In this document: in pieces, positions 61,243 through 64,000 of the stretch
Position numbering within the stretch: position 1 is the stretch's first letter
Layout of the letters: every line of letters starts with the position of its first letter
Source of the DNA: CBDCYS01 sp965226245
GTDB lineage: Bacteria; Acidobacteriota; Terriglobia; Bryobacterales; UBA6623
Reading direction: 5' to 3'
Assembly: GCA_965226245.1 (NCBI GenBank)
Contig: CBDDCL010000015.1
Coordinates: forward strand, 5,394,001-5,458,000
DNA length: 64,000 nt
Translations under genes and position numbers: made by a program
The notes under the pieces: model-generated
What the model was told of the DNA's origin: nothing
Database searches by the model: none
What the model saw: the letters and a program-made list of their open reading frames with translations, nothing else

Positions 61243-61642
61243 GGTCTTGTGGCTGCTATACCAGTACGTTTCGCCTATGGGTCGGAAAGCTATCGACGAT
61301 TGGCGCAAACGCGATCTTGCGATCGGTGGCCCTCGGACAGACTTGGACGTATTCCTGAAGAATCTCGTCAAGCAGCGGGAATGGGAATATCCCGATCGTG
61401 GATACCTAAAAGGGGATCGCTATCGTGGCCTGACCGAGTTGCGCTGGAAATCGGGAGGCAAACCTCACCGGATTTTCGGCTATGAACTAGGAGAATTCGA
61501 GTATTTGATGTTGGTCGGGTGTACTCACAACAAGAGGAAGTACGACCCGCCGGATGCGATGGAAACAGCGCGGCGGCGACGCAAAGAGATTGAGGAAGGA
61601 AGGGCTACTTCTTGTGAATATCAACTCATCACTGACGCGTGA
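61241..61642 (+). CDS. RelE/HigB-like toxin of a type II toxin-antitoxin system
   Basis: Up to 133 residues from ATG 61241, or 121 from ATG 61277 (MGRKAIDDWRKRD). The small basic RelE/ParE-like fold is recognised in KAIDDWRKRDL, LTELRWKSGGKPHRIFGYE and FEYLMLVGCTHNKRKYDPP, the last resembling the catalytic and ribosome-binding end of HigB-type mRNA interferases. Gene order is toxin first, antitoxin second, as in higBA. It overlaps the antitoxin start by 29 bases. Assigned by pattern, not by search. Confidence 0.75.
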   Translation: MVLWLLYQYVSPMGRKAIDDWRKRDLAIGGPRTDLDVFLKNLVKQREWEYPDRGYLKGDRYRGLTELRWKSGGKPHRIFGYELGEFEYLMLVGCTHNKRKYDPPDAMETARRRRKEIEEGRATSCEYQLITDA

Positions 61643-62015
61643 ATTGCGGGAGAAGCGGTATCGCGACGCCTATATAGCTTCACAAATTCGCGTCGGGCTC
61701 CCATTCCAGATCCGGGCGCTCCGAAAAAGTCGCGACAACATGACCCAAGCCGCACTTGCCGAGAAAGCGGAAATGTCTCAACCGCGAATCTCTGAGATTG
61801 AATCGCCAGGGGAGCGCAATCTGAACATCGAGACTCTCCTGCGGCTAGCTTCGGCTTTCGATGTAGCTCTTGAGATTCGGTTCGTGCCTTTCAGTGGGCT
61901 AGTGGACCGATCCGAATCTTTCGATCCCGAGAGCTTCAAGGTCGCGAGCTTCGAGCAGGAGATCGAGGCACTCGAACGAGAACCAGTGGCTGCGGCATTC
62001 GATCAAGCCAGTTAA
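61614..62015 (+). CDS. XRE-family antitoxin
   Basis: About 133 residues from GTG 61614 with AAGGAAGG upstream, overlapping the toxin end. The helix-turn-helix is IRALRKSRDNMTQAALAEKAEMSQPRISEIE, with the recognition helix SQPRISEIE. The C-terminal part, rich in Glu and Phe (SFKVASFEQEIEALERE), probably wraps the toxin. It should neutralise the toxin and repress the operon at the palindrome around 61230. Intact. Confidence 0.8.
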   Translation: MNINSSLTRELREKRYRDAYIASQIRVGLPFQIRALRKSRDNMTQAALAEKAEMSQPRISEIESPGERNLNIETLLRLASAFDVALEIRFVPFSGLVDRSESFDPESFKVASFEQEIEALEREPVAAAFDQAS

Positions 62016-62155
62016 TGCCCGAACAATGCTCCGCCGGAGCCGGCATCTCAGCGAGTTAATGCAGGGAATCAGCGGGCGTCGCGGGGGCCCCGAAGGTCCC
62101 GAAGCTTCTGGTTTGACCCATCTCCCGGCCCTCTCTATACTGTTACTGAACTTCG

Positions 62156-64000
62156 ATGCCCGCCCCCTTTATTCACCTCCACTGTCACACCGATTATTCG
62201 CTTCTTGACGGCGCCTGTTCGATCCCGAAGCTGATGAACTTGGCCGCGCGCCAGGAGATGCCGGCGGTCGCGATAACCGACCACGGCAACCTGTTCGGCG
62301 CCGTTGAGTTCTACTACGCGGCCAAGGCCAAAGGCATCCAACCGATCATCGGCTGCGAAGTCTACGTCTCGCAGAAAGGACACAAGGTCCGCAACGAGAC
62401 CGACCGCTACAACCACCTGGTACTGCTTTGCAAGAATCTTCAGGGGTATCGCAATCTAATCGAACTGGTTTCGACGGCTTACCTCGACGGTTTTTATTAC
62501 AAGCCGCGCATCGACAAGGATTTGCTGGCCTCGCACAGCGACGGCCTGATCTGCCTGTCGGCCTGCCTGCGCGGCGATTTGAATGAGGCCCTGCTCGACA
62601 AAGGCTACGACGAAGGCCGGCGGCTGGCTTACAGTTACCTCGACATGTTCGGGAAGGAGAACTTCTACCTCGAGGTGCAAGACCACGGGCTGGACCTCGA
62701 CAAGAAGCTGCTGCCGCAAGTGTTTCGCCTGAGTCAGGAAAGCGGCATACCCTTGGTAGCGACAAACGACGCGCACTACCTCACCAAAGACGATGCCCGC
62801 GCGCACGAATCGCTGCTCTGCATCCAGACCGGCAAGACGCTCAGCGACCCGAACCGGATGCGCTTCAAGACAGACGAGTTCTACATCAAGTCCAGGGAAG
62901 AGATGCTGGCGCTGTTCGACGGCGATGAGGCCCCGCTCAACCGTACCTGGGAGATTTCGGAGCAATGCGACCTGAAGCTGGAGAAGGTCGATGATCCTTT
63001 TCCGGCCTTCGAGGTGCCCGAGGGACACACCGCGGACACTTACTTTGAATGGGTCGCGCGCCAGGGATTCGAAGAGCGTAAAGTCCGGCTCGAAGCGCTC
63101 GAAGCCAAGGGCCTGCTGCGAAGCGAACTGGCCGAGTATAGCGGCCGCCTCGACCACGAGATTCGCATCATCCAGGAGATGAAATACTCCGGTTACTTCC
63201 TGATCGTGTGGGACTTCATGCGATTCGCTCGCTCGCAAGACATCCCGGTCGGTCCTGGGCGCGGCTCGGCGGCGGGCTCGCTCGTCGCCTACGCCATGCA
63301 GATCACCGACATCGATCCGCTGCAGTATGGCCTGCTGTTCGAGCGCTTTCTCAATCCCGAGCGGGTGGACATGCCGGATATCGATATCGACTTCTGCATG
63401 CACCGCCGGGGCGAGGTCATCCAGTACGTTACGGAAAAGTACGGACGCGAGCAGGTGGCGCAGATCATCACCTTCAACACGCTGCAGGCCAAGGCCGCCA
63501 TCAAAGACGTTGGCCGCGTGATGGACATGACCTACGCCGAGGTCGACCGCCTGACGAAGCTCGTCCCCAACGTCTTGAACATCAAACTGGCCGAAGCCCT
63601 CAAGCAGGAACCGGCGCTGGCTGCACAAGCGAAAAAGGACCCGCGGGTCGGCGAGCTGATGGAGACCGCACAGCGGCTGGAAGGGGTGTCGCGCAATCCC
63701 TCGGTTCATGCCGCCGGGGTGGTCATCGCGCCGCGGCCACTTAGAGAGTTAGTCCCGCTCTACAAGACGGCGAAGGACGAAATCGTCACTCAATACGACA
63801 TGAAGAGCCTCGACAAGCTGTCGTTGCTCAAGATGGATTTCCTGGGACTGACCACGCTGACGGTCATCGAAGAGGCGCTACGGCTGATCAAGCGGGACAA
63901 GGGAGTCGACCTGCAGCCGCATGAGCTGCCGCTCGATGACAAAGACACCTACGCGCTGCTGTCGCGCGGCTTGACCAGCGGTGTGTTCCAGTTTGAATCC
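62156..64000 (+). CDS. dnaE: DNA polymerase III alpha subunit (runs off the right edge)
   Basis: 615 codons from ATG 62156 to the window end. The PHP domain shows HLHCHTDYSLLDGAC and VAITDHGNLFGA with metal-binding histidines. The palm of the C-family polymerase contains IPVGPGRGSAAGSLVAY and the catalytic aspartates in MPDIDIDF, followed by SRNPSVHAAGVVIA and LKMDFLGL. It is the replicative polymerase of the chromosome; the C-terminal half lies outside the window. The frame is intact over its visible length. Confidence 0.96.
   Translation, partial: MPAPFIHLHCHTDYSLLDGACSIPKLMNLAARQEMPAVAITDHGNLFGAVEFYYAAKAKGIQPIIGCEVYVSQKGHKVRNETDRYNHLVLLCKNLQGYRNLIELVSTAYLDGFYYKPRIDKDLLASHSDGLICLSACLRGDLNEALLDKGYDEGRRLAYSYLDMFGKENFYLEVQDHGLDLDKKLLPQVFRLSQESGIPLVATNDAHYLTKDDARAHESLLCIQTGKTLSDPNRMRFKTDEFYIKSREEMLALFDGDEAPLNRTWEISEQCDLKLEKVDDPFPAFEVPEGHTADTYFEWVARQGFEERKVRLEALEAKGLLRSELAEYSGRLDHEIRIIQEMKYSGYFLIVWDFMRFARSQDIPVGPGRGSAAGSLVAYAMQITDIDPLQYGLLFERFLNPERVDMPDIDIDFCMHRRGEVIQYVTEKYGREQVAQIITFNTLQAKAAIKDVGRVMDMTYAEVDRLTKLVPNVLNIKLAEALKQEPALAAQAKKDPRVGELMETAQRLEGVSRNPSVHAAGVVIAPRPLRELVPLYKTAKDEIVTQYDMKSLDKLSLLKMDFLGLTTLTVIEEALRLIKRDKGVDLQPHELPLDDKDTYALLSRGLTSGVFQFES

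Overview
The window looks like a chromosomal stretch of a GC-rich soil bacterium, most probably Acidobacteriota of the Solibacter/Bryobacterales type. This is an inference from the DUF1501/DUF1553 and sulfatase families, the secreted NHL and polysaccharide-deacetylase/FG-GAP proteins, a hfq-hflX pair, an arg gene island and a heavy load of insertion sequences. No rRNA, tRNA or CRISPR array was recognised.

Layout. 0-6 kb: the 5' part of an IS110 transposase with a structured upstream region, then one very large STAND-type NTPase (799-5925) that resembles an Avs-like defence protein. 6.7-9.5 kb: four decayed or frameshifted genes on the minus strand (DUF1858-DUF2249, a Cys-rich copper-storage-like remnant, beta-carbonic anhydrase, NmrA-like). 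9.7-14.1 kb: aldehyde dehydrogenase, DinB-like protein, a MOSC gene split by a 532-bp non-autonomous element, and a dehalogenase-like hydrolase. 14.5-21.4 kb: a complete NIT1C (nitBCDEFGH) nitrilase operon in which nitB alone is broken by an IS1595-type element. A second, inverted copy of that element splits a metallophosphoesterase gene at 21.8-23.8 kb. 24-34 kb: accessory genes (DUF1501, DUF1553, D-aminoacylase, NHL protein, deacetylase, IS1634 remnant), then a sigma factor coupled to an ArsI-like lyase. 34.7-39.7 kb: argF, argG, argH and argR with an ArgR operator in front of argF and a MOSC gene in the middle. 40-50 kb: hfq, hflX, a cupin and an AddB/AddA-type helicase-nuclease pair. 50-58.8 kb: a graveyard of broken transposases and genes. 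59-64 kb: a membrane protein, a frameshifted sulfatase, a toxin-antitoxin pair and the 5' part of dnaE.

Three insertions (the 532-bp element in the MOSC gene and the two IS1595-type copies) can be removed on paper with one copy of their target duplication, and each host gene returns to a single open frame. They are therefore real and probably recent. In contrast, many other genes carry one-base frameshifts, and there is a noisy tandem duplication at addB/addA. Uncorrected sequencing or assembly indels are a serious alternative to biological decay for those.

The most noteworthy items are the large Avs-like NTPase, paired structured RNAs next to the two IS110 transposases (candidate bridge RNAs with conserved stems and different loops), the disabled NIT1C operon, and a roughly 90-bp interspersed repeat that sits twice in frame inside addA.
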